From: Hermatobates lingyangjiaoensis
Taxonomy: Eukaryota > Arthropoda > Insecta > Hemiptera > Hermatobatidae
Assembly: GCA_026182355.1 (NCBI GenBank)
Contig: JAPFBL010000243.1
Span: 806,001-870,000 of the forward strand
DNA: 64,000 nt
Reading direction: 5' to 3'
Shown here in pieces: positions 42,480 through 53,819 of the stretch; the first letter of the stretch is position 1, and each line of letters starts with the position of its first letter. Under the pieces are notes generated by a model. It did no database searches and had not been told where the DNA came from. It saw only the letters and a list, made by a program, of their open reading frames with translations. The position numbers and the translations under genes are program-made.

Positions 42480-44640
42480 CTAGTGAGAAAAGTCCTCTAG
42501 TGAGAAAAGTATTCTAGTAAGAAATAATATAGCATTGTTATTATTAAAATAGCAATACTATTATCTTACACATATTTTAAGGACAGTATTATTTTCTGTA
42601 AAGTATACTTCCTTTATATTCTCCAGGTGTTTGATTTTTTTTGTTATATTTACCCTTGAACATCAAATAGATTTCGGGGGTTGTGAGGCTCCACTGTAAT
42701 TTCTTAGGTGTGTGGTTGGTAACCACTGTGTTCATTGAAACTTCACTGATTGAGGATATACCAACTGACATATTTTCCACTAGTAGCTAAAAACAATGTG
42801 CTTTAACTGTTTGTGGTATTGTTAATTGGGACCACGTTATTTGCATAGCTAGTTCTTTTGTGATTTGAAGTATACATTTTATTTTGAAATATCTTTTGGT
42901 TTCATTTGATGACAACTGTATATGTATTCGATTACTGTAATTAGATGTAAGTCTAGGACTAATAACAGTAGTCTGAAATTAGATTCTTGATTTGTAATTT
43001 CATGTAAATAAATATTTTCAAGACGTTCTGGAGTTTTGAATGTTTACGGATTATTAACTGCCTGATAGAAGAGGCGTGCGGGGCCGTAAATCTTACGACC
43101 ACTCCGGGCGGCAAAAATAGTTACTTAGAAGAACTCTGTCTCTCATTTTGCTCCTAATGATTGTTTCAGATGGTTGTTGTTTACCAAGTGACAAAAGTAG
43201 GTATTGTGACTCAACCTGCATTGAATAGATTACCGAAATTCTATTGTCTAAGCAGGTCTGTTCAAAGTGAAGGTCGTGACCTCTAGGTGGGTCACAAAAC
43301 TTTGTATAGGAGGGATCGCGAATAGTCAAACTAATCGTAATTGAACTCCTGTCAAGCTAAAAAAGGAATTTAAAAAATATTTATTCAATCGAAAATTATT
43401 AATTAATTGAATCTGATATCTATTTGATGTTCAAGTCGAAACAGAGTGTCATCTAACACTAAAAGCTCAAGAATAAATTTTCAGGACTTTGTTCTTATTC
43501 TTCTTTAAGAATTATTTTTGCAAAAAAAAAGTAAAGAGTGTAATTTTTTTCCATTGAAATCAAATTGGCATATCCAAAGTTATCGTGATTTGTCATTTAT
43601 ACTCTTCTACCTGTCGTGCCAAAATATTTATGTGAAAGTGCTCTTTCGTTATTAGTGAATTAAAACATCGATCAAGTCTAGGAAGAATCCTAACAGTAGT
43701 GAACCAGCTTTGACCAGAATAGAGTCTTCATTTTACCATCTGTGTTAGGAAATGCAAACATATCAATCCCTTTAACTGAGTTATACTTTGCGCCACGAAA
43801 ATCATTAGTAAACGTATTTATGAACATTAAGTTTTTTTACTTTTATTTTCCAGTAAGTTAAATAGTCGCACAAAACAAAATTGTAGTGAAAAAAGTTTGA
43901 AAACCATTAGTCTAAAAGACATTATTTTCTCACTTTGAACCACCCACTTGATAAAATCTTGAGGCAGCCCAGGCATACTATTAGAATCAGCAAACTATTC
44001 TCTGAGTCTCCAAGAAAGCACGCTGATTTGAGTCGGTGAAAATATTAAGGTATATGAGGACTTTCGGAATCAGTGCTCTCTTTCATAAGTTATTTTTCCC
44101 GCAAATATATTTTCAAAAACTTTATCCTAAACATGTTGAAGTTTAAAACATTTTGAAGAAGTAAAGTTTGTTATAATTAAGTTTTTTTTTTTAAATTTGA
44201 CTAAAGTGTGATCAAGTTGAAAGTATTTAAAAGTCAGGAGTTTAGATTTTTTTTCTTTGCTAATGTTATCTACTCGTAGTGTGTTGATGAAGAGGTTGTC
44301 GTGGTGTTCGTTTTGAAACTCTCTATATTGGTTGACTGGTAGGTAGGCTTGACTGAAGAATCGATTTTACTGACTGACTGCATTAACAACTTCCTTCAAC
44401 TTGAGAAATTCAGCCCGGAGTGGAAACTTCTTGTTAGGGGGGAAAAAACTCAGGTCTACAAAATAAAAAAAAAAAAAAGAAGGGGTGGCGGATAGGGGTT
44501 GTAACTTTGCGATTATGTCCCTTTGGTCCTGGAGGTCTAGTCTAGGGTTTTGCATCATGTCGAAACCTACCCCCTTTTTTTTTTACTCCATTCCAGCTTA
44601 TCATGAAATAATAATAAATTTTAGGTAAATAAATAATAGA
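42480..44640. other. AT-rich gap with possible hAT scraps
   Basis: GTGGGTCACAAAACTTTG (43287) and GTTTGAAAACCATTAG (43895) recall hAT ends, but neither has a partner. No gene recognised. Confidence 0.3.
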
Positions 44641-44659
44641 ATGTATGAACCCATTAGTT

Positions 44660-45120
44660 TTGCAATCTATAATTGTATGGTATTTACTCATACTGGGAGG
44701 TAAAACGATAATAACAAAGTCGCCACACAAACGTTTTTTTATTCAAACTACGTGTTTCAAAAACGTCGTGTTCATCATCAGGTTAACTTCCAATGGAAGC
44801 TTCAGTTCCTGTTCAACCTTTGTATCTATCCTCCACTGCTTCCATTGATGTAAATTCTTCAGCATTTATGTTCCTACAAGGTGTGATATATAAAGATCTG
44901 GCTTCAGCTTTTGACATAGTCTGTTATGCTTTTTATAATGTAAACTTTATTTGAATGAAAGCACTGAGGGACAAACAACAGGGTCGAACTGGGACTCAAA
45001 TTTCCATTGGAAGTTAATGATGAACACGAAATATTTGAAACACGTAGTTTGCATAAAAAAACTTCTTTTGTTTAGAGATTTTGTTATTATCGTTTTACCC
45101 CAGTATGAGAATGTATGAAG
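44660..45120. mobile_element. Family A fold-back enclosing a LINE RT scrap
   Basis: The left end has TGTATGGTATTTACTCATAC and GGGAGGTAAAACGATAATAA. The left motif (44741-44790, minus) has CTGATGA, a damaged stem II and GAAACACGTA. The right motif (45010-45058, plus) has lost its core 5' base and stem II. The GTTAACTTCCAATGGAA block is inverted between the arms. Between them (about 44835-44960) lies a reverse-transcriptase remnant that is unrelated to PLEs. Confidence 0.6.
44840..44960 (+). pseudogene. LINE reverse-transcriptase scrap (motif A region)
   Basis: The frame VIYKDLASAFDIVCYAFYNV resembles the D..KAFD.V.H motif A of reverse transcriptases. The segment at 46.43-46.5 kb (VICRGLAKASDVVSYAFYNI) is a second copy. 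It sits inside the fold-back, so it was either captured or inserted there. Confidence 0.5.
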
Positions 45121-45547
45121 CAAGAAACTTCATGCATAGAAAGTCTGTATTTAAAAGTTTGCCTTCTTATAAAAATGACTAATACTTCTATCTTTTTTGT
45201 TTTGTTTTTTTCATATCTTCTTTGAATTGTGCGTAATATCAATACTATGTATGACGGTTATCCCCACTGTTATGTGATGTACTTATGCATCAATCCTATT
45301 GTTGTTTTTATCTGAAGTGAACATCACTGTTAGCAAACTGCAAAGTTCACTGCCATAATTATTATCAGACACGAGGAAAGGTCATCTAACACTTCTTTAA
45401 AGATTTGTTGTTATTCAAGTCATACTTAACTGAAACCGGTTCACCTCCAGTCCAAATCGTCAAGCTCTGAGGACATACGATGATAGAAGAAGTTTCCACA
45501 GGAATGTAATTTCATTTATCCTTGCCTCTCTTATAGTTTCATTTCAG
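45121..45547. other. Unassigned gap
   Basis: No gene or repeat recognised. Confidence 0.4.
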
Positions 45548-45835
45548 ATATTTTCTGGTGGCAGTCCCACAAGGGAACACACAGATCAAACATTGGACCC
45601 TTTGTAATACTACACAATGAGCATTCTATATTAGGAGTCCTAAATTTTGTCTAACTGAAGTATATTTAGAGTAGAGATGTTTAATGAGTACCTGACATCG
45701 TACAAGCTTGGTACCGTTGGCTTAACGTCCTCACCGAGGGACGATGTGAATAAATCGTGGACCAGAGTAGATATCGAACCCCGGACCCACCATTCCAGAG
45801 GTAAAGACGTCAACCACTGAGCTAACGTGGCCTCC
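45548..45835 (-). mobile_element. SINE family 2
   Basis: On the minus strand: head GAGGCCACGTTAGCTCAGTGG, B-box-like GGGTTCGATATCTAC, middle with GGTACTCATTAAACATCTC, tail with GTGTTCCCTTGTGGGACTGC. Missing the CCTAA end. Confidence 0.75.
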
Positions 45836-45954
45836 TTTCTAATTCCTTATTAAGTAAAATTGTTCGCATAAATTGTTTGTGCTGTTTATATGTACAGTAA
45901 TATGTGATGACGACATATGTTCAAACATCAAGTTTTATCGGGAAAACAACGCAT

Positions 45955-46125
45955 TTTGAACGCGTTCTTCTTCTTGAAAGTTATCAGATTTTCTGAGGTG
46001 ACTCTTCCCATTTTTTCATTCAATACAAAAACAAGTAAACCTGAACAAGAGCACTGTTGAAATCGCGTTTTATAATAATAACTTCTTTATGTGGAGACTG
46101 TTCTGCCATTTCCAAATATATTAAA
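45955..46125. mobile_element. Family A fold-back, decayed
   Basis: Left: AACAACGCATTTTGAACGCG and TTCTTCTTCTTGAAAG (minus-strand motif remnant). Right: CAAGAGCACTGTTGAAATCGCG and TATGTGGAGAC. Neither core is intact. Confidence 0.45.
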
Positions 46126-46249
46126 GTACTATATATAATTGGTGCCTTATGTTGTACTTATCCATAAATCCAAACCAAAAAATACTTATCTTTGCCCATT
46201 AAGATAGTGGATCTGTACTTATCTATGGTCCAAAGAATATAAAAAACTA

Positions 46250-46745
46250 CAAACCAATAGCCAAATTATTTATTATTTCAAAACTACGAAAAAAATCAAT
46301 ACTTGTAAATTAAGATCTCGATTAATTGCTCAAATTTTGACGTGGTTTCGAGACATAATGTTTTGTCCTCTACGAATTTTGTTACTCTAGAACAATGCAT
46401 CGTAAATTCTTCAGAATTTGTATTCTTACATGATGTGATATGTAGAGGTCTAGCTAAAGCCTCTGACGTAGTCTCTTATGCTTTTTATAACATAAACTTA
46501 AGCACTTTTTCTTAACTGGTTCACTGTTATGATGTATAGATAGCTACTGACAAAAAAAGAAAGTTTGTTGTAAAGATAGAGTCATTTCAGTCCCATTAAT
46601 TCTGGAGTTCACGAGGGGCTCATTTTGGTTTCTACTTTTTTATGTGGTTTGTTAATGATGTTGTAGATATAATGACAGTGGTTCGTGTCAAATGTTTGCA
46701 GTTGATCACAACTTATATTTTAGAATCAATTCACATAACGATGTT
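46250..46745 (+). pseudogene. LINE reverse-transcriptase remnant
   Basis: Across frameshifts the plus strand shows, in order, a motif A-like VICRGLAKASDVVSYAFYNI (about 46430), SGVHEGLIL with a shifted FYFFMWFVNDVVD (the SGVPQGSVLGP...INDL region, about 46600-46670), and QMFAVDHNLYFRI (the FADDT.L motif C with D to V, about 46695). The catalytic DD is thus broken. The order and spacing match a non-LTR reverse transcriptase. The same element type left the scrap at 44.84 kb. It is followed at once by a SINE head at 46748. Confidence 0.65.
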
Positions 46746-46747
46746 TG

Positions 46748-46990
46748 GAGGCCTGGTTGGCTCAATGGTTAAAAAATTGTCAAGACCCTACTTTAAATAC
46801 ACTTGAGTTAGACAAAATTAAGGACTCCCAGTGGGTTAAGTATTAAGTCTTCACCCAAAAAATTTTATGTGGAGACTTAATACTTTCACCAATATGAGTA
46901 AATAACACGCTATAACAAATTGCACAGTTAATGAATTAAGGACTCCCAATGTAAAATCAACAGGTAATGTGGCTCACCCATTACTAAAAT
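46748..46990 (+). mobile_element. Rearranged SINE with a nested family A mini fold-back
   Basis: GGCCTGGTTGGCTCAATGG is a SINE head joined by deletion to GACCCTACTTTAAATACAC of the body. At 46834-46933 a 100-bp piece of family A interrupts the SINE: it holds an AGTATTAAGTCT inverted pair and the outer end GAGTAAATAACACGC...TTGCAC. The SINE sequence AATTAAGGACTCCCA(G/A)TG stands on both sides (46816-46833 and 46934-46951), which reads as a target duplication of about 18 bp. Confidence 0.6.
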
Positions 46991-47570
46991 GGGTGCCAAA
47001 TAATAAATGAGCCACAATTTCCGCCCCTAGAACAGCACTAAAAAGGTGAAAACCTTGTTAATGTGGGCGTTGGAAAGTCAGCAAAACGATTTTCTTACAT
47101 TACAGAATAGCCAGTAATTATTTAATTATTAATGTTTAATGGGTACCTGTTTGGACTATAATGCTATTAACATAGGTAAATGAAAAGTAATTAATTTCTC
47201 TTTATTCTGTAGTTCAATAGAGCGTATTAAAATGCATTGGTTGTTAATATTAAACAACTGTGTATCTCATATTATTAAAATTTTACTATAATATTAAAAG
47301 TAGCTATTTGACCAGGGTTTTCCATGTATGATATTTAGGTGTCAGTTTTATACTTTTTGGTAGACATCCATAGAGATAAATTTCCTGAAGGGCTTACAAA
47401 AGTTTGGATTTTTTTTCAGAAACACCTAATTTTTCTTAAATATTAACCCTTTAAAGACATCTTTGGTAAGGTAGAATTTAAAATTATGTACCTTGTGTGG
47501 TCTCTAATTCTCTCTAATTTAACTATAATTTCCCACTCGAATAAATAACCACTTATTTAGTTATATTTAA
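46991..47570. other. Unassigned gap
   Basis: No gene or repeat recognised. Confidence 0.4.
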
Positions 47571-47682
47571 TATATGATATAATTTTTTGAGGGTTGAGGT
47601 CCAATGATTTTAAACTAGTCCTTTTGCCGACTATCATTGCTAAAATCATTGAACCTCAACCCTCAAAAAATTACACCATATA
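47571..47682. repeat. Long hairpin with 28-nt loop
   Basis: 32-nt arms (47581-47612 and 47641-47672) match at 31 positions, and the pairing extends imperfectly about 10 nt outward. The loop is AACTAGTCC...CATTGC. It could be a small MITE or a structured transcript. Confidence 0.7.
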
Positions 47683-48314
47683 AATATTGGGTCAAGAAAA
47701 CAAATCATGATGTATATTTAATATAGATCATGTATTAAAATAACTAATCAGAAATTTAAGTGATTTTGGTTAAGTCTATTTTTCTGTTATTTTTATAATA
47801 TAGTAGTTATTTAAAAAGCAACTTAAACGACTTTGATTGGTCACCCTTTCGTTTGTATTATCATTGCTGTCCTATTCTTATAGTGTTTGTCAATGAATAT
47901 ATAGTTCTAATACAAGTCTGTTCATTGCAGGAAGTGATTTCTGTTATTGACGTAAAGTTTGCTGTTTAACAAACGCAGTAACATATGAATACCATTAGCG
48001 GCATTGCTTCGAGTTGATTGTATTGACCTCTTAAATGCATTTAGTGAAAGATAAACAAACTCTCTTGTTTGCACGTGTTCCTAAAGCAATCGAGATAAAG
48101 TGAAATTAATTCTTGCATCACCAAATCTGGAGAAATAATGGAGTAATTAATAACGAGTCTTGAATACATCCAGTATTTGCAAATTTGCAAAATTTTATAC
48201 ATGATATTTGCAATAAAATATATATGATTTGTCTAAAAACACCATATGTTTATGTTTTTACTCTGGATAGGGTTTACTCGTGGTCAGCCCACATATGACT
48301 CTAGTATATATTTT
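47683..48314. other. Unassigned gap with a higher-complexity block
   Basis: 47930-48130 is repeat-free and holds several forkhead-like sites (TGTTTAACAAAC, ATAAACAAAC, TTGTTTGCACG). It may be regulatory, but this is weak. Confidence 0.25.
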
Positions 48315-48405
48315 TTTTATATATAAATAAATTAAGAACTTGTCTCAATGAACAAATTCCCAAGTGTACAACTTTTCTTAATTTATTTATATATATATTT
48401 ATATG
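48315..48405. repeat. AT-rich hairpin
   Basis: ATATATAAATAAATTAAGAA near 48320 is inverted as TTCTTAATTTATTTATATAT near 48375, around a loop of about 36 nt. Confidence 0.6.
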
Positions 48406-48714
48406 TATATTAAAAAAAGTTTTATTTTCTCCTAATTCCTATATTTGTTTTTATTTCATTATAGTTCTCAGTGTTATATTTTCACTATGTTTCCTACACT
48501 TAGTCTTGAGCAAATGTAAAGGCTCAGCCTAACCTTTAGGGAAAAAAAATAACAAAGAAATGTACCTGCCTTCTAATATGAAACAGATGTACCCCATACC
48601 TTACCCACGTCCATCCTATTCCCTGTCAGTTGTACCACAGACACCCACCCTTAGCTTCGTATTCTCTTCCTTATTTTATTTTATTTTTATTTTGTACTTA
48701 TTTACTTTGTACTA

Positions 48715-48860
48715 TAGATAACTCTCTGGTGTCATTGTATTTTTTAGTTAATGCCTGAGGAAGAACACTACTTGTTCGAAACGCGTTGTTTATACCATTA
48801 AATTTTTATATGTGGAGACCATTTCATTAGCTTTTTACCCCTATAATTACTATTATTATC
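48715..48860 (+). mobile_element. Family A piece, single arm
   Basis: One arm of family A with an apparently intact ribozyme-like motif (48748-48801) followed by TATATGTGGAGACCATTTCATTAG and TTTTTACCCC. Confidence 0.6.
48748..48801 (+). ncRNA. Hammerhead-like motif, family A, intact
   Basis: TTAATG (48748-48753) pairs with CATTAA (48796-48801), plus a C-G pair next to the core. CTGAGGA is at 48755-48761, then extra A, stem II GAACA/TGTTC, GAA (48778-48780), palindrome ACGCGT (48781-48786), T. The copy at 56101-56154 pairs TTAAT with ATTAA at the same place, so outer stem I is kept. Confidence 0.65.
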
Positions 48861-49441
48861 AAAATTCAATAAAATAAACGATTTAAGCGTAGTATTTGTA
48901 AGTTACACGTTGGAACAGTAAATAAATATTAAAAAGATGTCATTTGGAATGAATTGGATTATTGATGAGATATTTGCTAAGGCTCATGGGTATCGCAGGG
49001 ATTGTGGGGAAATCCTTTTGGCTTAATTAGAGCTCCTGGCTGAGGGAGGAATTCTAGTTAGGAGTTATAATCCAGATCATGTGTACCAACTGCGGCCTTC
49101 CACCAAGGGTTTAGCGTGGTTACCAAGGTAAAGTTATGTATTCTTGTTTAGGCAGAAAAAGTTTGTAAATTAGGCCAAAAAAAAAAAACAATTTACTATG
49201 TTATATTAAATTGATTTATTATGTTATAAAGGGAAATATTATAACGGATCTTTGCATTAGGGGATTGTCAGTTAAAAGACTTGTTGTACTATCAATTAAT
49301 AATGAGGTAAAGACGTTTTATTTTCTTGTAATAATTAAACATGTATTAATCAAAGTACGGTATCAGACTAAGGGGTTTAGACGGGGTAAGTGGTAAGGGG
49401 TAAGTGGTTTAGACTAAGGGGTTTGGATAGGTTTGGATTGA
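48861..49441. other. Unassigned gap
   Basis: A repeat-free block at 48940-49130 includes TAATCC-like and AATTAG sites. No gene recognised. Confidence 0.35.
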
Positions 49442-49812
49442 CTCCTATGTTAGTTACACCTTTATTATGCTTACACCTTTATTATGTTAGTTACACCTTT
49501 ATTATGCTTACACCTTTATTATGTTAGTTACACCTTTATTATGTTAGTTACACCTTTATTATGCTTACACCTTTATTATGTTAGTTACACCTTTATTATG
49601 CTTACACCTTTATTTTGTTAGTTACACCTTTATTATGCTTACACCTTTATTATGCTTACACCTTTATTATGCTTACACCTTTATTATGTTAGTTACACCT
49701 TTATTATGCTTACACCTTTATTTTGTTAGTTACACCTTTATTATGCTTACACCTTTATTATGCTTACACCTTTATTTTGTTAGTTATACCTTTGTTATGT
49801 TAGTTACACCTT
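49442..49812. repeat. 17/20-bp minisatellite
   Basis: Units TTACACCTTTATTATG joined by either GC or TTAG, in irregular order, about 20 in all; some have TTTTG in place of TTATG. The plus-strand frame through it is a by-product. Confidence 0.9.
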
Positions 49813-49969
49813 TAATAATAATCATTTTTCGCCTCTAAAAAGAAGTGGGATTTTGAAAAACCTGCGTTTTCAATAAAACCCACTTGCATTGAATACAAGA
49901 TGTTATAAATCAAGCACATTGTACGAGGCTATCTGATGTCTAGAAACTTACATATACTTAGAAAGTTGG

Positions 49970-50270
49970 GGGCCAGGTTAGCTCAGTAGCTAATGTACTC
50001 GCCTCTAGGTTCGTAATCCGATCACCTGGCCCTCGATTTATTGATGTGGGAGATGAATATATCTGAGTACTTCGTTTCTCAGAGAAGCCGTCGGTCCCGA
50101 GCCTCTACGATGTCAGGTACTCGTTAAAGAGCCATACTCGAAATTCACTTGAGTTAAGCGAAATTTAGGACTCCCAATTTAGAATCTGTAGAATCACCGA
50201 TCAAACAAAAAGCCGGTAAACGGCTGGCGTTATTATCCACTAGGGGATTGGTTTAAAAAATAAAAAAATC
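49970..50270 (+). mobile_element. SINE family 1, near full length
   Basis: Head GGGCCAGGTTAGCTCAGTAG (A-box-like). The B-box is damaged (GGTTCGTAATCCGATCACC). The body has GTCGGTCCCGAGCCTCTACG and GGTACTCGTTAAAGAGCC, the tail GATCAAACAAAAAGCCGG and GGGGATTGGTTTAAAAAATA. No clear target duplication. Confidence 0.8.
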
Positions 50271-53099
50271 ATCTAAATTAGAGAGTTAGTTAAAATTTTG
50301 GGTATAATTTCTTGTGTAGATGCGAGCCATTTTCTAGTATACTTCTTATACTGAAATTATATATTCGTAATAACGTGAATAGAGTTTATTGAAAGTCTTT
50401 GTGTCATATTATTTATATCTGTAATTTCTTGGTAGATTGATAGAAATATGTTAAGGCCATTTACTTGAAATTTCACATTATTTCATTTTTTCGAAAGATT
50501 AAAGTTCACAAAAAAAAAATTAATATTTGCATAAAAGAATAATTTATTCTGATTTTCTTACTCAATTTCAAAAATTGATTCGTTCCTTAGTCATTTAGTT
50601 GATTTTCATTTAGGTCTGTAATTCAGGAATGCTCATTGTAAGTTTTCTTTAATTGCTTCAAAAGTTCCAGTTGTCAATTATGAACAGTGATTTTCTTACA
50701 AAAGTGATTAACAGTTCTCAAACTTGCGTGCATTTGCCCAACTTTACTTTCAATATTGTTTTTCAAACCAGACTACATTAATCTTTTTCTCCCTTGTAAA
50801 AAAAAAAAACAAATTTCAGCTGTTTTGATTGTGTTTGAAATGGCCTTTAATTTAGCCTTGGTTGAAATGAGATTTTTTTTTCTGGAGTTATTCATGTACT
50901 GCAGTTCGGTTGACTTTCTAACTTAAGATTGAGGGTTATGTGACGTTGCGTAACTGGGTTAGTAGCGAAAACTGTTCGTGTCCACAGATTTAAGTTACGT
51001 TGCTTTAGATTTTTATCTGATAGTTCACCTTTAAGACCATAGTTGATTTACTTTTCCCTATATTACCAATCATTCTGATAAACATATAATTTCGCCATAT
51101 AGCACTTGTACTATTTTAATCAACATGTTCTAGTAATTTTCTAAAAATATTCTATTTGGCTTTTTTGTTGTATTTCTAACAGCATATACAACCTCATAGT
51201 ATGAGTGCCTGATTTAACGAGCAGCCATTCATAAGAATTCTTGTCTCGTACGACGAGTAAAAATTAATAGTATGAGCGACCGTCTTCCTTACGCGTAGAT
51301 GGTTTCCCTTTTAACTTTAGTTTATTAATAAAACATGAGTGTTTCTTGAATCCATTTCATTATTATATTACATGTACAGTATTGTTCTTACTGTATATTA
51401 TTAAAAATAAACTTAAAAACAGAAATTTTGGCGATGGAACTGATTAATTATTGTCATATTAATTTCAATGCGATAATTGCTTCCCATTGCAAGTAAATCG
51501 TAATATGAGCGCGTTCTGGGAACTAATTAAACTCGTACTGCGAGGTTCTACTGTATTAGGTTTTCAAGAGGTGAAATGTGTGGTTTATTTGTTATTTCGT
51601 ACTTATTTTCCTTATGAATGGACAACATTGCAAGGTTGACACTATACATGGATTTAAACATTTTAATCTGGAATTATATTAGAGAAAGGATCTGTAAGTG
51701 TTGTCTGACGTCCCTTAGGATAATACCTGATTGTTTTACGCCTTCTCCGAGGCATGAATGGACATTTTCCATGGTCTCAGATCATGATTAAGAATCTAAT
51801 CTCCTATATCTGTCTTAAAAGTAATCACACTGCTTGAAAGATCAAACCAAACCTCTAGTGTTAATGAATTTATTTCATTTCCGTAGCTGAAGTAAGGTGA
51901 CCTAAAGTCTTAGCTTTCTCAAGTTTACTAATGATCTACTTCATGATTTATAGACCAACAGGATGTGATTTAGCAAAGTACTGCAGTCTTTACATTATCC
52001 ACAAAGTGAATTGACTTAAGAACTGGAATATAATTTATCAATTGGGGCCCCTGATTTAAAGCAATTTATTAGTCGTTAAAACTCAACAGTAAATAATGTA
52101 ATTTATAAACTTCTTTTTCATGCCACTGTAATTAAATTTCTGTAATGATATAGCCCTGAAAATTTTTAGAAATATAGACGAAACGTTGACTTAAAGTCAT
52201 TTTACAGTTTTGTCACTAGACGAAACCTAGATAAAAAAGAAAAATAATATAAAATTTTATTTCTCCAATGGAATTTTGATGAAATATAACTTTGCTTTGG
52301 CATTAACTTTGAAAAGATTTTCAGATGCCCTACTTTTTGTTGAATTTGGCTGTAAAGTCAAAAACAATTGATTTTATTTTTATAAATTAATTTTTTTTTT
52401 ATAACAGCAGACACATCTGTTAGGTGATGTTAAAGGTGGCACTACCTGACTTTAATTTAAACAGAATTGCACATTGTTTGGAGTGGAATTATGGTCAGAG
52501 GAATACATGTAAATTATGCTTTGGTTTAAATGGAAACAAAAAAAATTAAATGTGAGGAGAAGATGAATAAATGTGTGTGAGACAAAGTGAGAAGATGGCA
52601 GGGTGGGGGGGGGGGGGGGGGTAGAATGTGACACGAAAGCAAACCAGCAGGTACAATTAGTAGTCATTAGCTGCAGCTAATATCATTCGTGGGGCAAAAA
52701 AAAAACGTAGCTACAACTTTCCAACCTGCTATACCAACTGTGATGGATAAATACTTTTTTTATTAAACTTTTTAAGTGACCTTCCCAATAGTGTGATTCA
52801 TTTTTTTTTTTGTATAAGTCGGAGGGGCAAATAGCTGAATGAAAGAATCTAGTTAACCTTTTTTTTTGGGGGGGGCAATCAATGAAAATAGGGCTATCCG
52901 ATCTAACCAAAAGGCACACTTTGTACGTTTTTCTCCTATTTTGGACGAGTAAAGGTTTAATACCTCCTCTGATTTAACCTATTTAGATTATAACCTTAGT
53001 CAGAACCTGCCGTTTTAACTCCTACCCTCAAAGAGTAAGGTATAAGGAATTCTCACTTGTTTTCATTGTTTTAATCTGTATTTTAGGTTATCAACAAGA
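50271..53099. other. Long AT-rich gap
   Basis: At 52145-52190 a decayed family F motif is visible (ATAGCCCTGAAAAT, a lost stem II, AGACGAAACGTTGAC). A G-run lies at 52603-52621. No gene or domain is recognised in nearly 3 kb. Confidence 0.4.
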
Positions 53100-53819
53100 T
53101 CTCTATATATAAAGTTGGTGTGTTTGTTTGTTCACCTATTTCTCGTGGTGATAGACACCTGAAATTAAATATAATTATTTCTTACCTGAATAATGTTAAA
53201 TAAAAGAAAATTATAACTATATTCCCAAAATTGGAGCCAGGATAGTTGATTTTGGTATTGATTAAAAAGGCATGGAGCAAGAGTAGCCCAGAGGCTTGCG
53301 TACTCGCTAATGCAAATGTATTATAAATAAATGTAACCAATATATAATAAACTACTACATTAGAGGTAAAAAATGAATAATTTTAGAAACAAACACAACT
53401 GTCAGATAAAATAGGAATGTTCTAAGGTAATATTATAAAGGTACATCCTTTCATTAATGCTATTTTCTGTTGGGTAAATGAATCGAATATTTCAATTGAC
53501 AAGTTTTGTTTGTTTTAAATGAATTCGATTGTTTATATAACTTGAATTGATATTTTATTTATTTATATGATAAAATAAATGATTTTTTTTTCTTTTAAAT
53601 GATTTTTATTTTGCTAAATATACTTACTACATATATATATATCTTGAATCATGTTAAGAATACTATATCAAAAGCTTGGGCCATATAAGAATATGTTTCC
53701 ATGTTTTAATAACAAGAAAACAGCAATTAAAATTTTCCCTGTCAATCATGTTCAGTGAATTAATTTCAATGACTATTGTTATAATTTCTGAGTGAGAGAA
53801 AGGGTCATGGGTAGTCTAG
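53100..53819 (+). mobile_element. Non-autonomous Helitron
   Basis: The 5' end is TCTCTATATATAAAGTTGG after an A, the 3' end GGGTCATGGGTAGTCTAG before a T, so insertion lay between A and T. It matches the 29013-29811 element throughout, with losses in the internal block. One SINE-head-like block (GAGCAAGAGTAGCCCAGAGG) remains. A short (TA)n run lies near 53630. Confidence 0.75.

Noticed and set aside
49578..49838. 86-codon hydrophobic protein
   Set aside because: Translation of the 17/20-bp minisatellite.
49970..50040. tRNA gene
   Set aside because: A- and B-box-like motifs are present but no complete cloverleaf can be drawn, and the sequence continues into a SINE body found elsewhere in the window. 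The same applies to the other SINE heads.
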